This document shows, one piece after another, positions 28,190 to 38,100 of a DNA stretch of 64,000 bases. The translations under genes were made by a program, and so were the position numbers. The stretch is taken from NCBI RefSeq assembly GCF_029223255.1, contig NZ_JARHUC010000005.1, forward strand, positions 310,001-374,000. The letters are read 5' to 3'. The stretch comes from Albimonas marina (lineage in GTDB: Bacteria > Pseudomonadota > Alphaproteobacteria > Rhodobacterales > Rhodobacteraceae). Position 1 is the stretch's first letter; every line of letters starts with the position of its first letter. The notes beneath the pieces were generated by a model, which saw only the letters and a list, made by a program, of their open reading frames with translations, was not told the origin of the DNA and searched no databases.

Positions 28190-28885
28190 TCACTCCGCGG
28201 CGACGGAGGCGGCGGGGACGGGGGCCAGCGTCTCGCCATGGGCCACGCGCTCGGGCGCCTTGTGGACCATGGTGTAGGCGTAATCGACGCCCATGCCGTA
28301 GGCGCCCGAATGCTCCCGCACGATGTCCATCACCGCGTCGTAGCTGTCGCGCCGGGCCCAGTCGCGCTGCCACTCGAGCATCACCTGCTGCCAGGTGACC
28401 GGCACGCAGCCCGCCTGCACCATCCGCTGCATGGCGAAGTCATGCGCCGCGAGGCTGGTGCCGCCCGAGGCGTCGGCGACCATATAGATCTCGTATCCCC
28501 CGTCGCGCATCGCCTCGAGCGCGAAGGAGCAATTGCACACCTCGGTCCACAGGCCCGAGACCACCACCTTCTTGCGCCCGTTCGCGGCCAGCGCGTCGCG
28601 CACCTTCTGGTCGTCCCAGGAGTTCATCGAGGTCCGCTCCAGCAGCGGCGCCTCGGGGAAGACCGCCAGCAGCTCCGGGTAGGTGTGGCCCGAGAAGCCC
28701 TCGGTCTCGACGGTGGTGAGGGTGGTGGGGATCGAGAAGACCTTCGCGGATTTCGCCAGCGCCACGACGTTGTTCTTCAGCGCCTGGCGGTCCATCGACT
28801 GCACGCCGAAGGCCATCTGCGGCTGCTGGTCGATGAAGATGATCTGGGAGTTCTGCGGGGTGAGCAGGTCGAGCTTGCCGGACAT
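28190..28885 (-). CDS. Isochorismatase-family cysteine hydrolase (YcaC-like)
   Basis: This 231-residue hydrolase has the catalytic Asp19 (IIFIDQQPQM) and Cys117 in VVSGLWTEVCNC, the core of the isochorismatase-like fold. The region of the usual basic third residue reads LLERTSMNSWDD, with Arg84 in that place. YcaC-type relatives act on unknown amides. It lies 85 bp from the alpha/beta hydrolase upstream and 99 bp from the adaptor downstream, in one transcription unit. Confidence 0.88.
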   Translation of the reverse strand: MSGKLDLLTPQNSQIIFIDQQPQMAFGVQSMDRQALKNNVVALAKSAKVFSIPTTLTTVETEGFSGHTYPELLAVFPEAPLLERTSMNSWDDQKVRDALAANGRKKVVVSGLWTEVCNCSFALEAMRDGGYEIYMVADASGGTSLAAHDFAMQRMVQAGCVPVTWQQVMLEWQRDWARRDSYDAVMDIVREHSGAYGMGVDYAYTMVHKAPERVAHGETLAPVPAASVAAE

Positions 28886-28970
28886 GGGCGGCGTTCCTTC
28901 AGGCTGGGACGGAAAGGGCGGGCCGGGGCCTCTCGGGCCCCGGCGGTCGGCGGGGGGAGAGGCCCGGCGG

Positions 28971-29792
28971 TCAGCCGGCGAGGAAGTCGAGCAGGAGGGC
29001 GTTGAAGGTCTCGGCCTGGGTCTCGACCAGCCCGTGGGAGCCGCCGGGCACGACCTTCAGCACGCCCTTCGGCGCCAGCTTCACGGCCTTCTCGGCGGCC
29101 GCGGCGATCGGCACGATCTGGTCGTCGTCGCCGTGGATGAACAGCGCCGGCACGTCGATCTTCCTGAGGTCCTCGGTGTAGTCGACCTCCGAGAACTCGC
29201 GCACGCAATCGTGCAGGCCCTTCAGCCCGCCCGCCATGCCCTGCAGCCAGAAGCCCTCCTCGAGCCCTTTCGAGACCGCCGCGCCCTCCCGGTTGTGGCC
29301 GTAGAAGGGGCCGGCGAGGTCGCGGAAGAACTGGGAGCGGTTGGCGGCCACCCCGTCGCGGATGCCGTCGAAGACCTCCATCGGCAGCCCCTCGGGGTTG
29401 GCCTCGGTCTTGAGCATCAGCGGCGGCACCGCGCCGACCAGCACCGCGCCGGAGATGCGCGCGGTTCCGTGGCGGCCGATGACGCGCGCCACCTCGCCCC
29501 CGCCGGTGGAATGGCCCACCAGCACCGCGTCCCTGAGGTCGAGATGCTCGATCAGCTCGTGGAGGTCGTCGGCGTAGCGATCCATGTGGTTGCCCTCCCA
29601 CACCTGCTGGGAGCGGCCGTGCGAGCGGCGGTCATGGGCGACGACGCGGTAGCCGCGGCTTCCGAAGAACAGCAGCTGCGCCTCCCAGGCGTCGGCGCTC
29701 AGCGGCCAGCCGTGGGAGAAGACGATCGGGCGACCGGCGCCGAAGTCCTTGAAGAAGATCTCGACGCCGTCGGAGGTGACGAAGGTGCTCAT
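28971..29792 (-). CDS. Alpha/beta hydrolase, non-haem chloroperoxidase/arylesterase type
   Basis: This 273-residue hydrolase has the standard length and motifs of cofactor-free haloperoxidases: [12 protein letters not shown] (oxyanion region), the nucleophile elbow GHSTGGG with Ser95, an Asp in [10 protein letters not shown] and the terminal His in [10 protein letters not shown]. Such enzymes usually act as esterases or lactonases, with perhydrolysis as a side reaction. There is no signal peptide. It is the first gene of the minus-strand operon; upstream extension to 30065 is possible in frame but contains no family sequence. Confidence 0.88.
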   Translation of the reverse strand: MSTFVTSDGVEIFFKDFGAGRPIVFSHGWPLSADAWEAQLLFFGSRGYRVVAHDRRSHGRSQQVWEGNHMDRYADDLHELIEHLDLRDAVLVGHSTGGGEVARVIGRHGTARISGAVLVGAVPPLMLKTEANPEGLPMEVFDGIRDGVAANRSQFFRDLAGPFYGHNREGAAVSKGLEEGFWLQGMAGGLKGLHDCVREFSEVDYTEDLRKIDVPALFIHGDDDQIVPIAAAAEKAVKLAPKGVLKVVPGGSHGLVETQAETFNALLLDFLAG

Positions 29793-30578
29793 GCGGGGGG
29801 ATCCAATTTCGAGAAAGGTCGTGTCGCAGACGGGCGTCTCCCGGCCGCCCTTGCCGACGGGGCCCGGGCCGCACGGACCGCCGCGGCGGCGACGGACGGA
29901 TTGGGAAGGGGCGGGCGCATGACCGGGGTCCTCGACGGCTGACGGGCGGAGCATCCCCCGCCGGGCGTCGCCGCGGCTTGACGGAAACCGATGCGATTTG
30001 GTCGAGACCGCCGAGATCGTCCGCCCGCGGAGCGGAGCGGAGCGGACGGGCGCGCCGACGATCATTCAGACCAAGTTAATAATCGCGGCGCCGCCCGCCG
30101 AATGGAAAGACCTCGCGCGCCAATTCGAGGCCCGCGCCCCTCCCGTTTCAAATCTACGTGAGGTCCTGCAGGGCGCAGGACGACCCAAGGGCATCGAAAC
30201 GCCATGCCTGTTGGAAAAACGTCGCGCCTGAAGGCAGTTAAGTTCCAATTCGCAATTCTTTACCATTCTTCGTGACTGATTTAGTCAGGAGGTCGAGCGC
30301 CGGGCGGCTGGGGAGCCTGGAGGCGCTCGCGAGCGATGCGGTCCCGCCGGATGGGGGAGGTTCCGCCGCTCGCCGCCGTCGCGGACGCTGGAGGCGCATG
30401 CGCCCCGCCTGCGACGGCGGCTTACCGCCCCCCCCCACCTCCCTCCGCCCCTCCCGCTGCCACGACCGCCGACGGCAGGGTCGCCTGCGCATTCGTCTAT
30501 TTTTCAGAACACCCGACTCCCTGTTTTCCATTTATTGAAACGCCAGCTAACGTGGCGTCGGGAATCAGGGAGGCTCCG
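29793..30578. other. Long divergent intergenic region without a recognisable gene
   Basis: About 790 bp separate the hydrolase operon (leftward) from the acyl-CoA dehydrogenase operon (rightward). The stretch 29990-30290 is less GC-rich than its surroundings. It contains four tandem GCGGA units (30027-30046) and an inverted repeat TGACT-N5-AGTCA (30273-30287). Short ORFs here have no family features. It probably holds both promoters; a small RNA or remnant of a lost gene cannot be excluded. Confidence 0.5.
30540..30558. promoter_or_regulatory. Inverted repeat just upstream of the acyl-CoA dehydrogenase operon
   Basis: ACGCCA (30540-30545) and TGGCGT (30553-30558) flank a 7-bp spacer, 20 bp before the ATG and next to an AT-rich patch. 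A repressor site is plausible, with the IclR protein at 34198-34998 as candidate; this is inference. Confidence 0.35.
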
Positions 30579-31733
30579 ATGGACGACGCCCGTTTCGAGC
30601 ATGAGCTCGCCGCCCTGCGCGCCTGGGTGCGCGAGGCGGCGATCCCCGCCGAGGAGACCGTGGCCGAGGCCGACGAGATCCCGCCCGCGCTGGTGCAGGA
30701 GATGCGCGACCGCGGCTTCTTCGGCTGGTCGATCCCCGCCGAATACGGCGGCGCCGGCCTGACGACCGAGCGGCTGGCGCGCATGAACATCGAGATCGCC
30801 CAGGCCGCCACCGCCTTCCGCGCCCGCGCCGGCACCAACACCGGCATCGGCGCCGAGAGCCTGATCCAGGACGGCACGCCCGCGCAGAAGGCCCGCTGGC
30901 TGCCCCGGCTCGCCTCCGGCGAGCTGACCTCCTGCCTCGCGCTGACCGAGCCGGAGGCAGGGTCCGAGGCGACCAACGTCCAGACCACCGCCCGGCGCGA
31001 GGGCGACGCCTACGTGCTGAACGGCCGCAAGGCCTTCATCACCAACGCCCCCATCGCCGACCTGTTCACCGTGATCGCCCGCACCGACCCGGAGGCGACG
31101 GGCGCCCGCGGCCTCAGCGCCTTCCTGGTCGAGCGCTCGACCCCCGGCCTCCAGCCCGGCCCCGCCTATCGCAAGATGGGGCAGGAGGGCTCGCCCGTCT
31201 CCGAGATCACCTTCTCCGACTGCCGCGTCCCGGCCGAGAACCTGCTGGGCGGGGTCGAGGGGGCGGGCTTCCGCTCGGTGATGAAGGCGCTGAACAAGCA
31301 GCGCATCAACCTCGCCGCGCTCTGCACCGGCTCGGCGATCCGGATGCTGGACGAGGCCATCCGCCACGCGGCGGCCCGCCGCCAGTTCGGCCGGCCGATC
31401 GCCGAGTTCCAGCTGGTCCAGGCGATGATCGCCGACAGCCAGGTGGACGTCCACGCCGCCCGCGCGCTCGTCCTCGAAACCGCCCGCCGCCGCGACGCCG
31501 GCGAGGACGTGACGATGGAGGCCTCGATCTGCAAGCTGATGGCCTCCGAGGCCGCCGGCCGCGTGGCCGACCGCGCGGTGCAGGTCTTCGGCGGCTCCGG
31601 CTACGTCGGCGACTATTCCTGCATCGAGCGCCTCTACCGCGACGCCCGGCTGTTCCGCCTCTACGAAGGCACCAGCCAGATCCACCAGGTCCACATCGCC
31701 AAGCGCACCTTCGAGCGGGAGGCCGCCCGATGA
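30579..31733 (+). CDS. Acyl-CoA dehydrogenase (short/medium-chain type)
   Basis: This 384-residue flavoenzyme has the classic signatures: LALTEPEAGSEATNV for flavin and substrate contact, and RDARLFRLYEGTSQIHQ with the catalytic Glu in YEGT. The ATG follows CAGGGAGG; an in-frame ATG at 30336 would add a proline/alanine-rich non-homologous stretch and is rejected. Its stop overlaps the start of a second dehydrogenase (ATGA). It should carry out the first beta-oxidation step on the acid handled by this operon. Confidence 0.9.
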   Translation: MDDARFEHELAALRAWVREAAIPAEETVAEADEIPPALVQEMRDRGFFGWSIPAEYGGAGLTTERLARMNIEIAQAATAFRARAGTNTGIGAESLIQDGTPAQKARWLPRLASGELTSCLALTEPEAGSEATNVQTTARREGDAYVLNGRKAFITNAPIADLFTVIARTDPEATGARGLSAFLVERSTPGLQPGPAYRKMGQEGSPVSEITFSDCRVPAENLLGGVEGAGFRSVMKALNKQRINLAALCTGSAIRMLDEAIRHAAARRQFGRPIAEFQLVQAMIADSQVDVHAARALVLETARRRDAGEDVTMEASICKLMASEAAGRVADRAVQVFGGSGYVGDYSCIERLYRDARLFRLYEGTSQIHQVHIAKRTFEREAAR

Positions 31734-32956
31734 CCGGGCCCGAAGTCCTCGCCCGCGCCCAACGCTTCTTCGACGCGCGCATCCTCCCCCGCCAGCCCGA
31801 ATGGGCCGCCGGCCAGGCCGCGGGCGCCCCGCCCCCCGCTTTCATCGAGGAGCTGCGCGCCGAGGCCCGCGACCAGGGCCTGTGGAACCTCGGACTGACC
31901 TCCCTGCCCGAGGGCGCGCAGGGCACGCCGCTGAGCCACCTCGACTTCGCCCCCATCGCCGAGCTGACCGGCCGCCTGCCCTGGGCCCCGCTGGTCTTCA
32001 ACTGCCATGCGCCCGACCTGCCCAACATGGTGATGCTCGCGGCGCTGGCGACGCCTGCCCAGCGAGCCCGCTTCCTCGACCCGCTGCTCGAGGGCCGCGC
32101 GGCCTCCGCCTTCGCGATGACCGAGCCCGCCGTCGCCTCCTCCGACGCCACCAACATCGCCACGACGATCCGCCGGGACGGCGACCACTGGGTGATCGAC
32201 GGCCGCAAGTGGTTCATCACCGGCGGCGCCGCGCCGGAGCTCGACTTCCACGTCGTCATGGGCGTCTCGGACCCCGAGGCCGGCCGCACCGCCCGCCATT
32301 CCTGCATCCTCGTCCCCGCCGACACCCCCGGCATCCGCGTCGTCCGCTCCCTGCGCTTCCTCGGCTGGGACGACCGCGCCGCCCCCATCGGCGAGATCGT
32401 GTTCGAGAACGTCCGCGTGCCGCTGGAAAACCTGCTGGGCGAGCGCGGCCGCGGCTTCGCCGCCGCGCAGACCCGCCTCGGCCCCGCCCGCCTGCACCAC
32501 GCCATGCGCTGCATCGGGCTGGCCGAGACGCTGATCGACCTGATGAAGGCCCGCGTCCACGAACGCCGCGCCTTCGGCCGGGCGCTCTCGGAATTCGACA
32601 CGGTGGCGAACTGGATCGCCGAGGCCCGCATCGACGTCGAGATGCACCGCCATTTCGTCCACCGCGCCGCCGCGCGCCTCGACGAGGCCGGCTTCGACGC
32701 CGCCTGGCGCGAGATCTCGATGGTGAAGGTGACGGTCCCGCGGATGCTCCAGCAGATCGCCGACCGGGCGATCCAGGTCTTCGGGGCGGCGGGCGGCTCG
32801 GACGACCTGCCGATCCACCACGCCTTCGTCTACGCCCGCATGTTCCGCATCGCCGACGGCCCCGACGAGGTCCACCTGCGCCAGATCTGGCGCAGCGAGC
32901 CCGCCGCCCCCGGCGGCGTCGCCGACACGTACCTCGCCGCTCCCGCCCAGCCCTGA
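31730..32956 (+). CDS. Acyl-CoA dehydrogenase, ACAD10/11-like
   Basis: This 408-residue dehydrogenase resembles the dehydrogenase domain of ACAD10/ACAD11. Features are FAMTEPAVASSDATNIAT for the flavin loop, LRFLGWDDRAAPIGEI and a C-terminal FRIADGPDEVHLRQI, where Asp takes the place of the Glu in YEGT. ACAD10/11 members handle long or 4-hydroxylated and branched acyl-CoAs. It is translationally coupled to the preceding dehydrogenase by a 4-bp overlap. Confidence 0.87.
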   Translation: MTGPEVLARAQRFFDARILPRQPEWAAGQAAGAPPPAFIEELRAEARDQGLWNLGLTSLPEGAQGTPLSHLDFAPIAELTGRLPWAPLVFNCHAPDLPNMVMLAALATPAQRARFLDPLLEGRAASAFAMTEPAVASSDATNIATTIRRDGDHWVIDGRKWFITGGAAPELDFHVVMGVSDPEAGRTARHSCILVPADTPGIRVVRSLRFLGWDDRAAPIGEIVFENVRVPLENLLGERGRGFAAAQTRLGPARLHHAMRCIGLAETLIDLMKARVHERRAFGRALSEFDTVANWIAEARIDVEMHRHFVHRAAARLDEAGFDAAWREISMVKVTVPRMLQQIADRAIQVFGAAGGSDDLPIHHAFVYARMFRIADGPDEVHLRQIWRSEPAAPGGVADTYLAAPAQP

Positions 32957-32989
32957 GACGCCGCAAAGGCGCGCCCCGGAGGAAACCCC

Positions 32990-34180
32990 ATGACCGACAC
33001 CGCCCCCGCAGGCCCCCTCGCCGGCCTCCGCGTCCTCGACATCTCCACCGTCGTCGCGGCCCCCTTCGCGGCCACGCTGCTGGCGGACTACGGCGCCGAC
33101 GTCGTCAAGGCCGAGCTTCCGGGCGAGGGCGACGGGCTGCGCACCTTTCCGCCGTTCAAGGAGGGCAAGTCGCTCTGGTGGAAGGTCGCCAACCGCGGCA
33201 AGCGCTTCATCGAGCTGGACCTGCGCACGCCCGAGGGCGCCGACCTCTTCCGCCGCATGCTCCCCGACATGGACGTGGTGATCGAGAACTTCCGCCCCGG
33301 CACGTTGGAGCGCTGGGGGCTGGGCCCCGACGACCTGCTGAAGATCAACCCCTCCCTCGTCCTCCTGCGCGTCACCGGCTTCGGCCAGACCGGCCCCGCC
33401 GCCAACCGCCCCGGCTTCGCGCGCCTGTTCGAGGCGATGTCCGGCCTGACCTACATGACCGGAGAGCCCGACCGCGCGCCCATGCACGCCGGCCACCCGA
33501 TGGGCGACTCGATCGGCGGCGTCTTCGGGGCGCTGGCGGTGACCACCGCGCTCCTTTCCGTGCGCTCCGACCCCGAGAAGCGCGGCCAGGTGGTGGACCT
33601 GAGCCTGACCGAGGCGATGTTCCGCCTGCTCGACTTCCAGACCATCGGCTACGACCAGCTGGGCAAGGTCGTCGAGCGCACCGGCAACCGCAACCAGTAC
33701 TCGGCCCCCGCCGACGTCTACCCCACGCAGGACGGGCGCTACATCTCGCTCGCCGGCTCCACCCAGGCGACCTTCCGCAACAACCTGCGCGCCATCGGGC
33801 GCGAGGACCTGCTGAGCGACCCCCGCTTCGCCGGCAACGCCCAGCGGGTCGAGAACGTGGAGGCCATCGACGCCATCTTCCGCGCCTGGTTCGCCGCCCA
33901 CACCCAGGACCACGCCATCGCCCGCTTCCGCGAGGCGGGCGGCACCCTCGCCCCGATCCTGAGCATCGACCAGATCTTCGAGGACCCCCAGTTCCAGGCG
34001 CGCGAGGCCATCGTCCCCGTCCCCGACGACGACTTCGGCGAGGTGAAGATGCAGGCCGTGGTCCCCCGCTTCTCCCGCACCCCCGCCCGCCCCGGCCGCG
34101 CCGCCGGCGCCCTGGGACGCGACACCGAGGCCGTCTTGCGCCCGTATCGCGCGGCGCCCGATCCTGCCCGCCAGGATTGA
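32990..34180 (+). CDS. Class III CoA-transferase (CaiB/BaiF family)
   Basis: This 396-residue enzyme would move CoA from one acyl group to another through an enzyme-bound anhydride. The N-terminal LAGLRVLDISTVVAAPFAATLLADYGADVVK is typical. The presumed catalytic Asp is in HPMGDSIGG, at about the position of Asp169 in formyl-CoA transferase. GGAGGAAACCCC precedes the ATG, 33 bp after the dehydrogenase. It may activate the pathway acid at the expense of another CoA ester, an alternative to the ligases encoded further downstream. Confidence 0.9.
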   Translation: MTDTAPAGPLAGLRVLDISTVVAAPFAATLLADYGADVVKAELPGEGDGLRTFPPFKEGKSLWWKVANRGKRFIELDLRTPEGADLFRRMLPDMDVVIENFRPGTLERWGLGPDDLLKINPSLVLLRVTGFGQTGPAANRPGFARLFEAMSGLTYMTGEPDRAPMHAGHPMGDSIGGVFGALAVTTALLSVRSDPEKRGQVVDLSLTEAMFRLLDFQTIGYDQLGKVVERTGNRNQYSAPADVYPTQDGRYISLAGSTQATFRNNLRAIGREDLLSDPRFAGNAQRVENVEAIDAIFRAWFAAHTQDHAIARFREAGGTLAPILSIDQIFEDPQFQAREAIVPVPDDDFGEVKMQAVVPRFSRTPARPGRAAGALGRDTEAVLRPYRAAPDPARQD

Positions 34181-34197
34181 GACGGGGGAGGACGCCG

Positions 34198-34998
34198 GTG
34201 GCCGAGGACGCCGCGGACCGGGGGCTGGAGAGCGGCATGGAGCCCAGCGCCATGTCGCTGACCCTCGTGCGCGGCCTCAAGGTCCTCTCGGCCTTCCGCG
34301 GCGCCCATGAGGTGCTGTCGAACGGCGAGCTGGCCCGACGTCTGGCGATGACGCGCCCCACCATCTCCCGCCTGACCAACTCGCTGGCCCACGCGGGGTA
34401 CCTGGAGCGGGTGAAGACCGGCTCCTTCCGCCTCGGGCTGGGGGTGCTGGAGCTGGCCTACCCGGTGCTCGCGTCGATGACCTTCCGCCAGCGGGCGCTG
34501 GGGCCGATGCGGGGCTATGCGCGGCTGACCGGGGGGGCGGTGTCGCTGGCCACGATCCACGGGCCGGACCTGATCTACGTGCAGACCGTGCGCCCATCCG
34601 AGCAGATGCCCCACCTGCCCGAGATCGGCATGACCGGCCCTCTGCCCCGCTCCGCCGTCGGCCGGGCGCTGCTGTCGATGCTGGACGAGGACGAGCTGGC
34701 GCAGACCCGCGCCGCGATCGAGGCCGCCTATCCCGGCCTGTGGGACTCGCGCGCCGCCGAGATCGCCCGCGGCATGGACGAGTGCCGCGCGCGCGGCTGG
34801 ACGGTGGTCATCGGCGACTGGCGTCCCGGCCACTACGGCGCCGCCGCGCCGGTGGCGCGGCTCGCGGGCGGCATGTGCCTGGCGGTGAACACCGGCGTGC
34901 CGGTGCACACGGTCTCGGAGGCCGAGTTCCTCGCCGACCTGGCCCCCAAGGTCCACGACACGGCCGAAGCCCTGCGCGCGGCGTTCGAGGGGCTGTGA
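34198..34998 (+). CDS. IclR-family transcriptional regulator
   Basis: This 266-residue regulator has an N-terminal winged helix (LVRGLKVLSAF..., NGELARRLAMTRPTISRLTNSLAHAGYLE) and a C-terminal GAF-like effector domain ending in TGVPVHTVSEAEF. The GTG start at 34198 has GGGGGAGG 6-7 bp upstream; an ATG at 34237 is an alternative. As last gene of the plus-strand operon it probably regulates the two dehydrogenases and the CoA-transferase, perhaps also the convergent carboxylase genes. Confidence 0.88.
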   Translation: MAEDAADRGLESGMEPSAMSLTLVRGLKVLSAFRGAHEVLSNGELARRLAMTRPTISRLTNSLAHAGYLERVKTGSFRLGLGVLELAYPVLASMTFRQRALGPMRGYARLTGGAVSLATIHGPDLIYVQTVRPSEQMPHLPEIGMTGPLPRSAVGRALLSMLDEDELAQTRAAIEAAYPGLWDSRAAEIARGMDECRARGWTVVIGDWRPGHYGAAAPVARLAGGMCLAVNTGVPVHTVSEAEFLADLAPKVHDTAEALRAAFEGL

Positions 34999-35014
34999 CC
35001 CCCGCCCCGCACGC

Positions 35015-35088
35015 GTCCCGGGCCTGACCCGGGACCACCCGCTCCGCGCCTGGGGGCGGAAGAGGCCCCGGGTCGAGCCCGGAGCGCC
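35015..35088. repeat. Family 2 palindromic repeats in a convergent intergenic region
   Basis: Two hairpins lie between convergent stops at 34998 and 35141. GTCCCGGG (35015-35022) pairs with 35028-35035. The 29-bp unit 35060-35088 (AAGAGGCCCCGGGTC...) matches 62575-62603 at 27 of 29 positions. A role as a bidirectional terminator or REP-like element is likely. Confidence 0.65.
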
Positions 35089-35140
35089 CGAGGGGCGGGC
35101 GTGGCGCAGTGCCGGCGCGCCCGGCGCCGGCCCCTGCCGA

Positions 35141-38100
35141 TCACCAGGCGTCGATGTAGGTCCGCCCCTTGCCGCCCGTCAGCCGGTCCGCGGGGACCGA
35201 GCGCAGGCCGGCGAGGATCCACTGGCGCGTCTCCACCGGGTCGATGACCGCGTCCAGCTCGGCGGTGATCGCCGCCTGGATCGCCTTGCCCGAGGCGTAC
35301 ATCTTGCCCAGCAGCTCGTCGAAGAGCGCCTGCTTCTCCTTCGGGTCGGTCTTGGCCTCCAGCTCCTTGCGGAAGCCCAGATGCACCGCGCCCTCCAGCC
35401 CCATGCCGCCGAACTCGCCGGTGGGCCAGGAGATGGTGAACAGGCTCTCGTGGAAGCCGCCCCCCGTCATCGCCATCGCGCCCAGCCCGTAGCCCTTGCG
35501 CAGGACCACGGCGAAGATCGGCACGGTGATGCCCGCGGCCGCGACGAACATGCGCGAGACATGGCGCACGAGCGCGGTCTTCTCCGCCTCCGGCCCCACC
35601 ATGAAGCCCGGCGTGTCGACGAGGCTGATCACCGGCAGCCCGAACGTGTCGCAGATCTGCAGGAACCGCGCCGCCTTGTCCGCCGCCGGCGCGTCGATGG
35701 CGCCGCCCAGATAGCGGCTGTCGTTGGCCATCAGCCCGAAGGGCTTGCCCTCGATCCGCACGAGCGCCGTCACGATCCCCAGCCCGAACTCGCGCCGCAG
35801 CTCGAGGACCGAGCCGTCGTCGGACATGGTCTCGATCACGTGGCGCACGTCGTGGGCGCGCAGCCGGTTCTCCGGGATCGCGTGGCGCAGCAGGCGCTGG
35901 TCGGGGGCGGTCCACTCCGCCTCGTCGCCCTGGAAGTAGGAGATGTATTTCTTCGCGGCCGCGCAGGCCTCCACCTCGTCCTTCACGCGGATGTCGACGA
36001 CGCCGTTCTTCGACTGCACGTCGATGGGGCCCACGTCCTCGGGCGCGAACTTGCCCAGGCCCCCGCCCTCGATCATCGCCGGCCCCGCCATGCCGATGTT
36101 GGAGCTCTCGTCGGCGATGATCACGTCGCAGCAGCCCAGCAGCGCCGCGTTGCCCGCGAAGCAGCGGCCGGAGACCACGCCCACCAGCGGCGCCTTGCCC
36201 GAGAGCGCCGCGAAGCGGGCGAAGGACGGCCCGTCGAGGCCCGCCACGGACCGGCGCTCGGTTTCCCCGGGCCGTCCGCCGCCGCCCTCGGCCAGCACGA
36301 TCATCGGCATCTTGTACTCGCCCGCCATCGTGAAGATGCGGTCGAGCTTGCGGTGGTGGCGCTGCCCCTGGGTGCCCGCAAGCACCATGTAGTCGTAGAT
36401 CGTGAAGGCGCAGCGCCCCTTCTCGGTCCCGAACTTGTCGGCGTTGATCGTGCCGATCCCGGTCACCACCCCGTCGCCGGTCGTGTTCTTGACGAGATCC
36501 GCCTCCGAGCGCCGCGCCGCCTGAGCGGCGATCACCAGGCCGCCGTATTCCTGGAAGGACCCCGGATCGGCGAGGCTCGCGAGATTCTCGCGCGCCGTGC
36601 GCTGGCCGCGGGAATGGCGCTTGGCCACCTTCTCGGGCTTGCTCTCGTCCATGCCGGCGTAGAGGCGGTCGCGCACCTCCTGCAGGTCGGCGCGGATGTG
36701 GTCGAGGTCGACCGCGGCGGCGGCGTCCTCGGTCTCGTCCTGCTCGGCGTCGGGCATCAGGGCGAGGATCGGGGCCCCCTCGTCGAGCGTGTCGCCGGGC
36801 GCGGCCAGGACCTTCAGCACCTCGCCCGAGACGGGGGAGGTCACCGCATGCTCCATCTTCATGGATTCCATCAGAACCGCCACCTCGCCCCGGCGCAGGC
36901 GGGCGCCGGCCTCGGGGACCTGGGTGACGGTGCCGATGGTGGGCGCGGCGATGGGGATCGCGCCCTCGGGCAGCGCCTCGGCGGTCGCGGCGACGGCGGC
37001 GACGGCGCCCTCCTCCTCGGCGGCCGGGTCCGGCAGGGCGGCGGCGGCCTCGGCGAGCTCGCCCGCCACGCTCTCGATGAAGCGGGTGGTGACGGAATAG
37101 TCCGCCACCTCCGGCCGCTGCGCCAGCGCGCGCAGCCAGCGGGCGTTGGTTTCGATCCCCGCCGCCTTCAGCTCGCCCAGCGCCCGGTCGATCTTGCGCA
37201 ACGCGTCGCCATGGTCGCCCGAGCGGGAATGCACGATCACCTTGGCGATGAGCGAGTCATAGGCCGGAGAGTTCCCCCAGCCCGAATAGGCCAGCGTGTC
37301 GATGCGCACGCCGGGGCCGAACGGCGGCTCCCACTTGGTGAGCTTGCCCACCGAGGGCCGCGCCTGCCCGGTCGCGTCCATCCGCTCGGCGTTCACCCGC
37401 GCCTGGATGGCGTAGCCCGAGGGCTGCGGGATGGTCTTCTGCGCCAGGCCCAGGTCCGCCAGCGTGCGGCCCGAGGCGATCTCCAGCTGCAGCCGCACGA
37501 GGTCGAGGCCGAGGATCTCCTCGGTCACCGTGTGCTCGACCTGGATGCGGGGGTTCGCCTCGATGAAGAAGATCTCCGAGACGTCGGGCGTGGTCAGGAA
37601 CTCGAACGTCCCCAGGCTGCGGTAGTCCCCCGCCCGCGCCAGCGTCAGCGCGTGGGAGACGAGCTGCTGGCGCTGCGCGGCGCTCAGCCCCGGCGCCGGC
37701 GCGAACTCGAGCACCTTCTGGTGACGCCGCTGCAGGGTGCAGTCGCGCTCGAGCAGGTGGAGGCACTCGCCGGTGCCGTCGCCCAGCACCTGCACCTCGA
37801 TATGGCGGGCGGCGGGCAGGAAGCGCTCGGCATAGACGGCGCCGTCGCCGAAGGCGGCCTTGGCCTCGGAGGTGCAGCGGGCGTGCGCCTCGGCGATCTC
37901 CTCGCGCGTGCGCACCACGCGCATGCCCCGGCCGCCGCCGCCGGCCACGGCCTTGATCACCAGCGCCGCGCCGTCGGGAAGCTGGTCGAAGACCGCCTCG
38001 GCCCCCGCCGCGTCCACCGGACCGGGAGAGCCGGGGATCGTCGGCACGTCATGGCGCGCCGCATGGGCCCGCGCCTCGACCTTGTCGCCGAAGAGCGCGA

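Noticed and set aside
30027-30046. GCGGA tandem units considered as a start of a CRISPR or VNTR array
   Set aside because: There are only four 5-bp units without spacers, which is too short for either beyond simple slippage.
31801-34197. Long frame leading into the IclR gene that could suggest a giant fusion protein
   Set aside because: It overlaps the dehydrogenase and CoA-transferase genes in another frame and is Arg/Pro-rich. The IclR domain starts after a GGGGGAGG site at 34198.
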